A DNA stretch of 64,000 nucleotides from JAIOZK01 sp964468645 (GCA_964468645.1 CAYXUU010000005.1:1-64000); one strand, 5' to 3'. Positions 55,479-64,000 are shown, counted from the stretch's first letter. Made by a program: numbers and translations. The notes: generated by a model not told the origin, from the letters alone.

Positions 55479-55503
55479 TTCACGCAAGATTCACGCATCA
55501 ACC
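55479..55503 (-). repeat. Right copy of the 25-bp inverted repeat
   Basis: TTCACGCAAGATTCACGCAT plus CAACC is complementary at 21 of 25 positions to 41406-41430. It lies just past the WD40 tail relic and before the Clp-like gene. Confidence 0.6.
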
Positions 55504-55606
55504 CCTATCCACACAAAAACAACTCGCATCATTTATCTTTATACCAGCGCCTTATAATTATTGGCAAAGTAATTGAAAAATACTTCCAACACAAAATCCC
55601 CAAACC

Positions 55607-57742
55607 ATGAAAGAAAACTACACCCTCAAAACCCTGATGAGCAAAACAGCCACAGAATACCCCGAAGACACGCCCAACCTTATAAATATGTTGCTGACCT
55701 GGGTTAAATATCCTGATCCCTTCATGCGGCTGGCCACGAAAAGAATGAGAATTAGCGCCTGGCAATTTGATAAACTAAAACCATTTCTTAACAAACCCGA
55801 TGAGACTGACCGGAAACTTTTGTTAAGGGCCATTGAGAATACTTCGAAGAAAAACTACCCCGCATCGTGCCTCTTCATCGAACTGGCCAAAAATCCAGGT
55901 CACCGGGTTACCATGTGCCTTGAACTGGCCGGGGTAAACATTAAAGGATTTAAGATACTTGCTATGCAAGAGAAAAAGGCTAGTACGATATGGCACAGTG
56001 AAGAAATGAGCATCCTGGAAAACCTGAACCACAGGGCTGTCTTTGGAGAATTCGACCACATAGGCTTTAATCCTTTTGTTTATGAACTGGAACAGAAACT
56101 TCGATCCTCGAATAAATCGGTGATGATACTGGGACCAAGCGGGGTGGGAAAAACCTGCCTGGTTTATAACATGGTCAACCGCATTGTTAGCGGTGAGGCC
56201 CGTGGATTAGAAAATATAGCAGTTTTTAAATTCCATCCAAAAGACATCGTAGCCAGCACCAAATACCGTGGTGAGTTTGAGAACAATGTCAACGACCTGA
56301 TCAAAGGTTTCTTTAAAATGTTAAAGCCTTGTCAGGAACCTGTGATGTATATTCCCGAAATGCATACGGTGATGGGTGCCGGGGCTTGCGAAGGTCAACT
56401 TGCCATGAATGTTTCCAACCTGCTTAAACCTTATCTTGATGGTAACGACGGCAAAAAACTGAATATTATCGGCGACACAACAATCGAGGAATATAATAAC
56501 CATATTGCAGGCGACCGGGCTTTCTCAAGGAGATTTGTAAAACTCATGGTACCGGAACCGGATTTTCAATCCACCCTGGATATCCTGAAATACAAATCCG
56601 GCATCATGCTGAAGGAGAACCAACTCAAGCTCAAGGATATAAAGCTGCTGGAAGAGACCATCGAACTGGCAGATAAACACATCCTGAACAGCAAGCAGCC
56701 CGGTAAGTCAGTGACCCTCTTCGATCAGGCTGTTGCTTTGTCGAAAACCAGTCAATCAAAGTGTATCACAAAAGAACATTTATTGCGTGCATTGGAAACC
56801 GAGACCGGAACGAGGTTTTTGTTCAGTATGTCACAGAAGAACAAACTCTCAAAGGTTGCCCCATTAATCAGATCACGCATCTTTGGCCAGGATGAAACGA
56901 TCGACAGGGTTGTTGGCATCACCTGTTCAAAAATCCTTGGCATCAGTAATCATACTGGCTGTATGGCCGGTTTTCTCTTCTGTGGGAATACGGGTGTTGG
57001 TAAAACACAGCTTGCCAAGGAACTGGCGGATGGATTATATAATAGCCATCAATTCCTGCAGGTTGATATGAGTGAATACCGGACAGAACATTCGATCAAT
57101 AAATTACTGGGAAGCCCGCCCGGTTATGTTGATAACAGCCAGGGTGGCATTCTGACAGCTTTTCTTACAACGCATAATGCAGGATTGATACTGTTTGATG
57201 AAATAGAAAAAGCCAGCAGTGAGGTGCCTAAAATACTTTTACAGATACTCGATGAGGGCAAAGTATGCAACAGTGCAGGAAGATACCTGAGTTTTCAGAA
57301 CTTTATCGTTGTTTGCACTACCAATGTCATGGTGAAATCGGCAAGACAACTTGGATTTAACAATAATCCCGGTATCAATCCTGTTGACCAGATGAAAGCT
57401 TACTTTGCACCGGAACTGCTGAACCGGTTCGATGATATTCTCATTTTCAATGAAATTGACAGTAAATCATACAAAAGGATCATCAAGGCAAAACTTACTG
57501 AAATGAGAAACAACCTGGAAAGGAATAATATCCGGCTTGATTGTACCGATAAACAACTATCGGATTATATCATCAGAAATCAACCGGCAAAACAATTGGT
57601 CAATGCCCGTGATGTTCCAAGACTGATTGATGAACTGGTTATTAAGAAGATTATTCCGCTGGTACTGAGGGCCAAAAAGAATGAGGAAATATATGTAGGT
57701 ATGAAATACCTGATAGAAAAACGACAGGCCATGAAATGTTAG
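55607..57742 (+). CDS. ClpA/ClpC-like double AAA+ unfoldase with altered first Walker B
   Basis: A 711-residue HSP100-type protein. A Clp_N-like region spans 1-120. AAA domain 1 has Walker A GPSGVGKT (176-183), pore loop TKYRGEFE and a Walker B of the form VMYIPEMHTV, where the conserved Asp is Pro. AAA domain 2 has GNTGVGKT (460-467), GSPPGYV pore loop and an intact LILFDEIEKA. No ClpB coiled-coil middle domain is present, and QLGF (581-584) sits where ClpA/ClpC carry the ClpP-docking loop. It probably threads substrates with domain 2 as the motor. The housekeeping Clp ATPases are likely elsewhere; this divergent copy is placed beside the NLR-like array. Confidence 0.82.
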   Translation: MKENYTLKTLMSKTATEYPEDTPNLINMLLTWVKYPDPFMRLATKRMRISAWQFDKLKPFLNKPDETDRKLLLRAIENTSKKNYPASCLFIELAKNPGHRVTMCLELAGVNIKGFKILAMQEKKASTIWHSEEMSILENLNHRAVFGEFDHIGFNPFVYELEQKLRSSNKSVMILGPSGVGKTCLVYNMVNRIVSGEARGLENIAVFKFHPKDIVASTKYRGEFENNVNDLIKGFFKMLKPCQEPVMYIPEMHTVMGAGACEGQLAMNVSNLLKPYLDGNDGKKLNIIGDTTIEEYNNHIAGDRAFSRRFVKLMVPEPDFQSTLDILKYKSGIMLKENQLKLKDIKLLEETIELADKHILNSKQPGKSVTLFDQAVALSKTSQSKCITKEHLLRALETETGTRFLFSMSQKNKLSKVAPLIRSRIFGQDETIDRVVGITCSKILGISNHTGCMAGFLFCGNTGVGKTQLAKELADGLYNSHQFLQVDMSEYRTEHSINKLLGSPPGYVDNSQGGILTAFLTTHNAGLILFDEIEKASSEVPKILLQILDEGKVCNSAGRYLSFQNFIVVCTTNVMVKSARQLGFNNNPGINPVDQMKAYFAPELLNRFDDILIFNEIDSKSYKRIIKAKLTEMRNNLERNNIRLDCTDKQLSDYIIRNQPAKQLVNARDVPRLIDELVIKKIIPLVLRAKKNEEIYVGMKYLIEKRQAMKC

Positions 57743-57778
57743 ATGTTGCTTCCTGGTGAAGACCATTATTAAAACAGA

Positions 57779-57937
57779 TCAACCGGATTCATTGCCAGGA
57801 AAGACTCCCATTTGATTCCTGAACTTCCTATCAGGTATATTTTCGATGGATTGTATCTCTTCCTGAATACCTCCATACCTCTTTGAAGATTTCCACCCCC
57901 GCTTTTCAAGGATTTTTATTAGACTTCTTTCAAACAT
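57779..57937 (-). CDS. Possible small protein
   Basis: A 52-codon frame (MFERSLIKILEKRGWKSSKR onward to a TGA) within the 345-bp gap 57743-58087. The basic, helical N terminus is protein-like, and a 9-bp inverted repeat lies 15 bp upstream. It resembles no family I recognise; it may be a short regulator or the truncated 5' end of a lost gene. Confidence 0.3.
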   Translation of the reverse strand: MFERSLIKILEKRGWKSSKRYGGIQEEIQSIENIPDRKFRNQMGVFPGNESG

Positions 57938-57951
57938 TTTATTTTACTTAA

Positions 57952-57977
57952 TATGTTGAGCAAAAACACTCAACATA
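57952..57977. promoter_or_regulatory. Inverted repeat, candidate operator
   Basis: TATGTTGAG (57952-57960) and CTCAACATA (57969-57977) form a perfect 9-bp inverted repeat with an 8-nt centre. GAGCAAAA occurs directly repeated at 57958 and 57980. It lies upstream of the small minus-strand frame. Confidence 0.45.
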
Positions 57978-58087
57978 CTGAGCAAAACCAAATAATTGCT
58001 GTTTACACTTATAATGCATGATTCAGAAATACTCAAAAAAAAATCCAGATTGGGAAAAAGCCCTCAACTTTTTATAAAATTATAAAA

Positions 58088-60289
58088 TTACTTCGATGAT
58101 TGATTATGCTTCTTGGTATGCTGGATTGAAGAGTTGTTTTCTAAGATGGTATTAATTTGTTTAACCAGTTTTAATAACCTGAACAAATCGATATCTTTAT
58201 CTTCCTCTTTCTGACCTTTTATTATTGGCGAATTAAATGGTACAATCAGGTTATGTATTTTAAGATCTTTTTTGGCTATACTCATATAAGTTCGTTCTTC
58301 AGGAAAGGGACCATGTCGAAATTGAAATACAAGTTTTTCGGCCATCCAACGTTTGTGTTCCATGGGGGCGAGGTCCTGCCATTCAACTTCACCTTCATTA
58401 TTATATAGCAGTTTTAATGCTGCATGACGTGCAGTGTATATATTTGAATCTTCTTCACGATCGGATATTTTCTGCCAGCGAGCATTGATCGTTTCTATAC
58501 TGATTTTTGAAAGATCAATGTCCTTAAAACGTTTTTTAATTTTTGCAACAATGTTTTGTTCGATTAATTCTAGGATAATTAACTTATAGGCTTCGGTATC
58601 CGGTATGCTCCTATAAAATTTTGATTGAGATCTCTTTGCCTTAAGGATATCCAGGTTTAATTCTATATCAAGAAAATCTTCCTGAAAATCTGTTTTAAGT
58701 TTTTCTAGAAGTTCATCTTCAAATTCCTTCTTATGTTCACTTTTATCTTTATCAGACAGCGTCTTAGTCAGGTTTGCTTCATATTGTATATAACGATCTT
58801 GTAATTCTTCACTGTTATTAATTATGATACCGTAATTTTCTTCTGAGATAAAATTACCAGCTAGCGAATGTTTTATATAATAAAAGTAATTAGTGACTTT
58901 AGCTACCAGTGTATAAATCTCGTTTTGATCAATAAGATACCTCTTACAACATGCATCACTGAAAAGTCTGAACATTTGCATATCGAAATTGTCTGAAAGT
59001 TTTTTATTTAATGCCTGATTGTCCCAGTTGTCTGTTATGGATGATTGTTCGTTCAGAAACTCAATAATTCGTGTCTTTTCAGGAAGACAAAGTACCATTG
59101 CGGGTTTCCTGAGATATGTTGCCTTCATATCTTTTTGATTATAATAATTTTTATAAAGGACCTGTTTCATGCTCTTTGCTTTCAACACAACATCTGCATC
59201 TTCGGTTCCAAAAACATAAACTCTTTTGAGCTTTCTCATGAATTCATCCCTGAAGCCTGGTTCCCTGTAAAACTGTTCATCATCCTGTTCAATAACTTCC
59301 AGGTCAAGAAAGTCATCTATAAAAGGTAATTTGTAATAGATCTCAGATTTTACCTGTTCTGAATTTGGTGTAAATAAGACCACCTTGATGTTTGAAGGAT
59401 CTTTATACCTGCTGAGGATCATGTTTTCAACAAGAAATGCCCTGGTTGTTTCCATATATCCAAGTATTAAGATTGATATATTAGCACCTAGAGGATCCTT
59501 TTCATTGTCATGTGGGGGATATAGATCCCATAGTCTCTGGGCGGCAAGTATATGGGTGTTGAAAATATTCAGGTCAAGTTTTATTGTTCCCTGGTGAATA
59601 TCCAGGTAATCTTTTAACAGGTTATAATTGTCAATATGCTCAATATGTATCTGGCCCTTTATAGGTTCTTTCTGTTTGCGTTTCCCGCTTATCTCTGAGA
59701 TCAGGGTAACGGCCTCGATATTCTTGTCATCATTATCCATAACGAGGATTATTCTTCTGGCTTTTAACAAACCGGCATTCAACCAGCAACGCTTTTCCAT
59801 GGCATCCCCACTCAGAACAATCATCCTTTCTTTACGTGCATCCTCTATATAAATACTTTCCGGATTGTTTTCAATGATAACGACCTTTTCTCCTGCCTCC
59901 TTAAGATCATGTGCGAGCAGGTAGCCCTTCAGTCCTAGCCCGGCAATGATGGTGTGATCTCTGTAAAATAAACGAATTCGTAAATAAGAGAGTCCTTTTC
60001 GAAGATATCTTAATACAATAATATAGATACTGTAACCAACTACAAAAGCTGCCAGATAGCGGGCTGTTAACAGTTGCCAATTGACGGCCCCCGGTTCATA
60101 CGATTCCATTTTAAATGCAAGCAGGGTATCATATAAAAGACTCAGGGGATCAGTATCCATTCTTTCTGGATGCCTGAGATATCCCCAGATCCCCATAACA
60201 ACAACAATCAGAATGACAAGCGGAATAAACACCGGGGCATTCCTGGTAAAGAAATTGAATCCTGTCTTTGATGTTCGTTTTCTACCCAT
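58088..60289 (-). CDS. Membrane TrkA_N (RCK-like) protein with C-terminal RyR domain
   Basis: A 733-residue protein. Two TM helices (about 19-37 and 75-96) flank a short loop without a recognisable K+ selectivity filter. A TrkA_N Rossmann domain follows (TIIAGLGLKGYLLAHDLKEA at 113-132, VVIIENNPES), with a second, degenerate Rossmann-like unit near 270-350 (ISILILGYMETTRAFLVENM). After a helical region, residues 637-705 form an RyR domain (LAPMEHKRWMAEKLVFQFRH, HNLIVPFNSP). TrkA_N binds NAD(H) or nucleotides; RyR domains are predicted ligand-binding modules. It is divergent from the RelA/SpoT-SLOG-RyR gene, and both products carry RyR. Confidence 0.8.
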   Translation of the reverse strand: MGRKRTSKTGFNFFTRNAPVFIPLVILIVVVMGIWGYLRHPERMDTDPLSLLYDTLLAFKMESYEPGAVNWQLLTARYLAAFVVGYSIYIIVLRYLRKGLSYLRIRLFYRDHTIIAGLGLKGYLLAHDLKEAGEKVVIIENNPESIYIEDARKERMIVLSGDAMEKRCWLNAGLLKARRIILVMDNDDKNIEAVTLISEISGKRKQKEPIKGQIHIEHIDNYNLLKDYLDIHQGTIKLDLNIFNTHILAAQRLWDLYPPHDNEKDPLGANISILILGYMETTRAFLVENMILSRYKDPSNIKVVLFTPNSEQVKSEIYYKLPFIDDFLDLEVIEQDDEQFYREPGFRDEFMRKLKRVYVFGTEDADVVLKAKSMKQVLYKNYYNQKDMKATYLRKPAMVLCLPEKTRIIEFLNEQSSITDNWDNQALNKKLSDNFDMQMFRLFSDACCKRYLIDQNEIYTLVAKVTNYFYYIKHSLAGNFISEENYGIIINNSEELQDRYIQYEANLTKTLSDKDKSEHKKEFEDELLEKLKTDFQEDFLDIELNLDILKAKRSQSKFYRSIPDTEAYKLIILELIEQNIVAKIKKRFKDIDLSKISIETINARWQKISDREEDSNIYTARHAALKLLYNNEGEVEWQDLAPMEHKRWMAEKLVFQFRHGPFPEERTYMSIAKKDLKIHNLIVPFNSPIIKGQKEEDKDIDLFRLLKLVKQINTILENNSSIQHTKKHNQSSK

Positions 60290-60445
60290 GATAAAATTGA
60301 ATTTAGAACAAGTAAATTTAGATATTTCATGAACAATATCAAAAGTATTACATAGAACCTGAGCTTTATGAGATAATAAAAATTTGAATATTTATTCTGG
60401 ACAGGGATATTTCATTAATTTAGTGGAAACACAAAAAGGAGAACA

Positions 60446-62989
60446 ATGTCAATTGATCCCAAAACCCACAAACAACAAATCGAATCCTACAAACAGTTAT
60501 TCGATATTTATAAATTATATGCCAGCATTCTCATGGAGATCCTTCATAAAGCTGCGAATGAACATGCTCCATTATCAATTGTACAGGTCAGGCCCAAATC
60601 CCTTTCCAGCTATGCCGAAAAGATCATCCGGAGGAATTACAACGATCCCTTGATACAGATGACCGACCTGTGCGGAGCCAGGATAATTGCACCTACCCTG
60701 AGTGAAGTAGATAAGATTTGTGATTTTATTAAACAGTCTTTCATAATCGATAAAAAAAGCATTGATAAGCGTACTATCCTTAAAGAATCGGAGTTTGGTT
60801 ATCTGTCAATGCATTACATCGTTTCACCTGATCAAAATAGCATTATGGGAGTAGAGATCCCTGATGAGTTAATAGGCCGGAAGGCAGAGATACAGGTAAG
60901 GACATTATTACAGCATGCCTGGTCAGATATTACCCATGACCGCCTGTATAAAACACCCATTAATGTACCGGAACAATTTGAACGAAATGCTTTTCAGATG
61001 GCAGCATTGCTGGAAAATGCAGATAAGAATTTCAATGAAGTAGCTTCAGCCATTGATCTTTATTCAAATCATTATGAAGCATTCATTCCTCCTGATCAAC
61101 TGCAAGAGGAAGAAAAAACCCTGGAGACCATCCTGCACAATGAACCCGAACCAAAGAACAAACCGAAGCTGGCATTAAAGTTAAGCCGGATTTACAGGGA
61201 GCAACAAAAATGGGAAGCCATCATCAGTTTGCTTGATGCTTATAAGGATGTTGAAGATGACCATCTGAGAAGCAGGATACAAACAGAACTTGGTAATGCA
61301 TACTGTATGTTTAATCGTTCAAAACCGGAAGGTGTAGCATTCAACAAGGGTGTTAAATATCTGATGGAGGCGGGGAAGCCTGCTGACAGTTGCCAGGAGA
61401 TAGAGACTTTCGATCCTGATTATGATAAGATCAGGGCTGATGCACTTGCTTTGCTTGCCGATGCTGTATCAATACGGGGGAAAAACCCTGGCAGGGTCAG
61501 GGACCTGTATTGCCAGGCATGTAAACTTGATGAGAGCAATCCCTACTTTCTCGCTTCATACCTGGAATATGAAATTGCCTCTGTGAAACACAGGGATCAT
61601 ATACAATTTATGGAACCCCTTCTGAAAGAGGCTATCGACAAATGCATTTCCCATATAAAGATGGGCCTTGAACTTTCGAAGGCATGGTTTACAATCGCAA
61701 AACTGGAGCTCTTGCTTGATCATACTTTTGAGAGTCTCTCAGCATATACACGTGCTATTGACCTGTGCAGAACAGGAAGTTGTGATTCACTGATCAATGC
61801 CCTTGATATGGAGATAAAATCCATAGATCATTTTAATCCCGACAGAACATTACAAGGTGTATCATTTTTTGCTGTTTCAACCATTTATTTGATAAAGTCG
61901 TTGGTAAGCAACCAACGTAAGGATTTAGAAAAATACGCCTGCGGAAGGCCCTTTGGTAAGGAGTCCATTGTAATTGTTTCCGGTGGGATAACAAACCTGG
62001 ATAATGAGAAGCGCACATTTTATCATTCCTTACTGAAAAGTGGATTTGAAAGTTTCAACGGAACAGTTATTTCAGGAGGCACCAGTGCAGGAATACCAGG
62101 TATCATCGGTGAAGCTATGGCAGAGATCAGGAAAACCAGTAACGAGAACATCACTTTGCTTGGGTATATCCCGGACACATTACCTGAAGGAATTGAATGC
62201 GACGAGGATAATTACTGTGAATTTATCAAAAGTGGCGGACCGAATTTTTCACCCCGGGAACCCTTGCAATACTGGGTGGATTTGATCTCGAATAATGTGG
62301 ATCCCGCAAGTGTCAGACTACTTGGAATTGGGGGAGGGAGTATCTCCAGGTTTGAGTATGAACTTGCACTTTGCCTGGGTGCAAAAGTGGGATTGATAGA
62401 AAACAGTGGTTATGCGGTGGAGGAAATCATAAAAGACGGGCACTGGTCAAACAATGAAAACTTGTTTATTCTCCCTGCCGATCCAATGACTGTTAAGGCA
62501 TTTATGAACATGGACAGAAAAAGCAAATTACCGGATGAACTTATCGAGGAAGCTGCCAGGAAGGTTCATGAGAATTTCAAGGAAATGAAAAGGAAAGAAA
62601 TCAAAGAACCCTCATTGCTCAGCTGGGATGAATTGCGCGAAGATATAAAAGAGTCGAACAGGGAGCAGATAAGGTATATGGAAAAAGCCCTGCGTGCGGT
62701 AAGCTTTGGAATAAGGGAAAACAAGGATACAGATACGATAAAACTTCCAGAATTCTCTGAAGAGGATATTGAGACCATGGCAGAAATAGAACATGGAAGA
62801 TGGAATGTGGAACGTTTATTCAGCGGCTGGAAATTTCATGAAACAAAAGATGTTGAATGTAAACAGAGCCCATATATCATTCCGTGGAATACGCTGGATG
62901 ATGGGGTTAAAAAATGGGACAGGGTAGCAGTTAAGAAGTGGCCAGAAACTTTAAGGGATGCAGGATTTGAAATATATAAAATCAAATAA
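60446..62989 (+). CDS. RelA/SpoT synthetase-like - TPR - SLOG - RyR multidomain protein
   Basis: An 847-residue protein. Residues 50-170 are a (p)ppGpp-synthetase-like domain: MTDLCGARIIAP, ESEFGYLSMHY, KAEIQVRTLLQHAWSDITHD, with the key Asp, Arg, Glu and His present. Residues 225-480 are TPR-like helices. A SLOG/LSDAT-type Rossmann domain spans 505-660 (IVIVSGGITNL, VISGGTSAGIPG, LLGIGGGSISRFEYELALC). An RyR domain closes the chain (772-845: MAEIEHGRWNVERLFSGWKF, IIPWNTLDD). An AAAGGAG ribosome site precedes the ATG. It may make a nucleotide signal in response to a ligand bound by SLOG or RyR. A Nudix gene follows after 1 nt. Confidence 0.85.
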   Translation: MSIDPKTHKQQIESYKQLFDIYKLYASILMEILHKAANEHAPLSIVQVRPKSLSSYAEKIIRRNYNDPLIQMTDLCGARIIAPTLSEVDKICDFIKQSFIIDKKSIDKRTILKESEFGYLSMHYIVSPDQNSIMGVEIPDELIGRKAEIQVRTLLQHAWSDITHDRLYKTPINVPEQFERNAFQMAALLENADKNFNEVASAIDLYSNHYEAFIPPDQLQEEEKTLETILHNEPEPKNKPKLALKLSRIYREQQKWEAIISLLDAYKDVEDDHLRSRIQTELGNAYCMFNRSKPEGVAFNKGVKYLMEAGKPADSCQEIETFDPDYDKIRADALALLADAVSIRGKNPGRVRDLYCQACKLDESNPYFLASYLEYEIASVKHRDHIQFMEPLLKEAIDKCISHIKMGLELSKAWFTIAKLELLLDHTFESLSAYTRAIDLCRTGSCDSLINALDMEIKSIDHFNPDRTLQGVSFFAVSTIYLIKSLVSNQRKDLEKYACGRPFGKESIVIVSGGITNLDNEKRTFYHSLLKSGFESFNGTVISGGTSAGIPGIIGEAMAEIRKTSNENITLLGYIPDTLPEGIECDEDNYCEFIKSGGPNFSPREPLQYWVDLISNNVDPASVRLLGIGGGSISRFEYELALCLGAKVGLIENSGYAVEEIIKDGHWSNNENLFILPADPMTVKAFMNMDRKSKLPDELIEEAARKVHENFKEMKRKEIKEPSLLSWDELREDIKESNREQIRYMEKALRAVSFGIRENKDTDTIKLPEFSEEDIETMAEIEHGRWNVERLFSGWKFHETKDVECKQSPYIIPWNTLDDGVKKWDRVAVKKWPETLRDAGFEIYKIK

Positions 62990-62990
62990 T

Positions 62991-63404
62991 ATGGAGAATA
63001 TTCCCAGAGTCGCTGTCAGGGCTATCATTACCAATGAAAACAGTGAAATATTATTGTTAAAGCGGGCCGGAACGGAATATTGTCCGGGTTGCTGGAACCT
63101 GCCCGGTGGTAAAGTTGATTTTGGAGATTCTGTACTGGACACTTTGAAAAAGGAGGTAAAAGAAGAAACTTCACTTGATGTTACCAAAGCAGTCTATTTT
63201 ATGTATCTGGACAACCTGCCAACAGATGAGCTGAACACCCATTTTATAACCTTTGTATTTACGGCCATTACGAATGGAATTGTTGATATTAATGGAGAAT
63301 CATCAGCTTATGCCTGGGTTGGTAAAGAAAACCTGAAGAACTATAACATTGCTTTTCGTAACGAAGAAGCCATGTTGGAATATTGGTACGGCCCAACTCT
63401 ATGA
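62991..63404 (+). CDS. Nudix hydrolase
   Basis: About 137 residues from MENIPRVAVRAIITNENSE; the ATG is 1 nt after the stop of the previous gene, while an earlier in-frame ATG lies inside that gene. The Nudix box GGKVDFGDSVLDTLKKEVKE followed by ETSL keeps the catalytic KEVKEE core, with three conservative changes (E to D, R to K, G to S). Nudix enzymes cleave nucleoside diphosphates linked to another group. Translational coupling to the RelA/SpoT-SLOG-RyR gene suggests it processes that protein's substrate or product. Confidence 0.85.
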   Translation: MENIPRVAVRAIITNENSEILLLKRAGTEYCPGCWNLPGGKVDFGDSVLDTLKKEVKEETSLDVTKAVYFMYLDNLPTDELNTHFITFVFTAITNGIVDINGESSAYAWVGKENLKNYNIAFRNEEAMLEYWYGPTL

Positions 63405-63435
63405 TATGATTTTCCCAGGCTGTCTTAAAAGTTAT

Positions 63436-63543
63436 TTTAACCGCTAAGAACGCAGGAGAAGTGCAAAGAGCGCAAATGTATGCTAAACTCTAAACCAATT
63501 TTTTAGCGTTCTTAGCGAATCCTTGGCGTGCCTTGCGGTTAAA
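63436..63543. repeat. Intergenic palindromic repeat (copy D)
   Basis: Outer arms TTTAACCGC (63436-63444) and GCGGTTAAA (63535-63543), and inner arms CGCTAAGAACGC (63442-63453) and GCGTTCTTAGCG (63506-63517), are perfect complements. It occupies the space between two convergent genes and may also serve as a terminator. Confidence 0.8.
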
Positions 63544-63568
63544 TAACTATAGAACTCTTGAGACAACC

Positions 63569-63904
63569 TCATTTCAGCGTCTTCTTCAAAAACATAAAAA
63601 ATATGGCTTCCATCTCGTGGTATTCTTCGTCGATAAGAAACAGTTCGATCATATCCTGAAACATTCTTTTGCTGTCTTCATGGGTGTTGAAGAATTTGCC
63701 TTTATATGATTTAATAATTTGAATACGTTCATAATCTCCATAATCATTAAATACCTTCTTTATATTTTCGTAAATATCTTCACCAACCTTATTGTGAATA
63801 AATTCCTCTTCCTCTTTTTTAATGTCATGATCTGCATTCGCTGCACAGAGCAGAAAGAAGGCAAGGAATTCTTTATACGACCAGTTTAATTTTTTAAGCT
63901 TCAT
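63569..63904 (-). CDS. Small TerB-like helical protein
   Basis: A 111-residue, all-helical, highly acidic protein. FLLCAANADHDIKKEEEEFI near residue 16 resembles the metal-binding segment of TerB-like proteins (A.AD..I...E). The rest (ENIKKVFNDYGDYERIQIIK, MFQDMIELFLIDEEY) fits the second half of the bundle. TerB-like proteins are predicted membrane-associated metal-stress scaffolds. The assignment is tentative. Confidence 0.5.
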   Translation of the reverse strand: MKLKKLNWSYKEFLAFFLLCAANADHDIKKEEEEFIHNKVGEDIYENIKKVFNDYGDYERIQIIKSYKGKFFNTHEDSKRMFQDMIELFLIDEEYHEMEAIFFMFLKKTLK

Positions 63905-64000
63905 TTCTTAGCTATGATTAGTTTGAGAGATTTGATACCAGGATAAAGATACGGAAAATTATTACTGATCATATCTGTCAATATTACTATGTTAAATGCA

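Noticed and set aside
57779..57937. The 52-codon frame as the 5' remnant of a third DUF4143 ATPase
   Set aside because: Only the first few residues look similar and no P-loop follows; the upstream inverted repeat alone is not enough.
58088..60289. A functional potassium channel
   Set aside because: TM helices and TrkA_N are present, but no selectivity-filter TxGYG/TVGYG-like sequence lies between the two helices.

Overview
The window looks like a scaffold from an uncultivated member of the Bacteroidota (Bacteroidales/Marinilabiliales-like). The evidence is a type IX secretion sorting domain on a gingipain-type protease, a FISUMP-domain protein, promoter elements of the Bacteroidota form TTTG-N19-TAnnTTTG, few strong Shine-Dalgarno sites, and many secreted beta-propeller proteins. 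A run of exactly 100 N flanked by a perfect 55-bp repeat is a contig join, which suggests a metagenome assembly.

Layout. 1-1.5 kb: tyrosine integrase and a tRNA-Lys 3' fragment that probably marks the right edge of an integrated element lying mostly to the left of the window. 1.5-5.7 kb: toxin-antitoxin and small-gene zone (zeta-like P-loop protein, PIN/DUF4411 + XRE-ImmA pair, integrase relic, ParDE pair with an overlapping promoter and operator). 5.7-16.1 kb: tandem solute-binding lipoprotein, decayed methyltransferase, FISUMP protein, C25 protease, large ABC permease. 16.2-19.5 kb: ABC ATPase, glycosyltransferase, DUF4143 ATPase. 19.6-31.9 kb: a minus-strand redox cluster (NuoE-NuoF fusion, ferredoxin/GltD-like flavoprotein, NapH-like membrane polyferredoxin, two Tat-exported Fe-S or Cys-rich proteins, PQQ-like and NHL propellers), interrupted by a DUF1016 fragment. 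32.2-39.1 kb: a tandem array of five intact QWRG-type propeller paralogs plus an internally deleted sixth. 39.4-41.3 kb: methyltransferase, PDZ membrane protein and HD hydrolase operon.

41.4-57.7 kb is an accessory region: a sigma54-activator-like AAA+ protein fused to a second P-loop NTPase, a DUF4062-NACHT-like NTPase whose expected WD40 half is encoded by a separate following gene, two more WD40 paralogs (one 5'-truncated) with Cys-rich tails, a DUF4143 ATPase, a WD40-tail relic and a ClpA/ClpC-like unfoldase. It resembles a split NLR (DUF4062-NACHT-WD40) surveillance system. 58.1-63.4 kb holds a second unusual locus: divergent genes for a membrane TrkA_N-RyR protein and a RelA/SpoT-TPR-SLOG-RyR protein, the latter followed 1 nt later by a Nudix hydrolase. 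This points to a nucleotide-signalling or conflict module. These two loci are the best candidates for undescribed biology here. All functions are read from sequence motifs without database searches.
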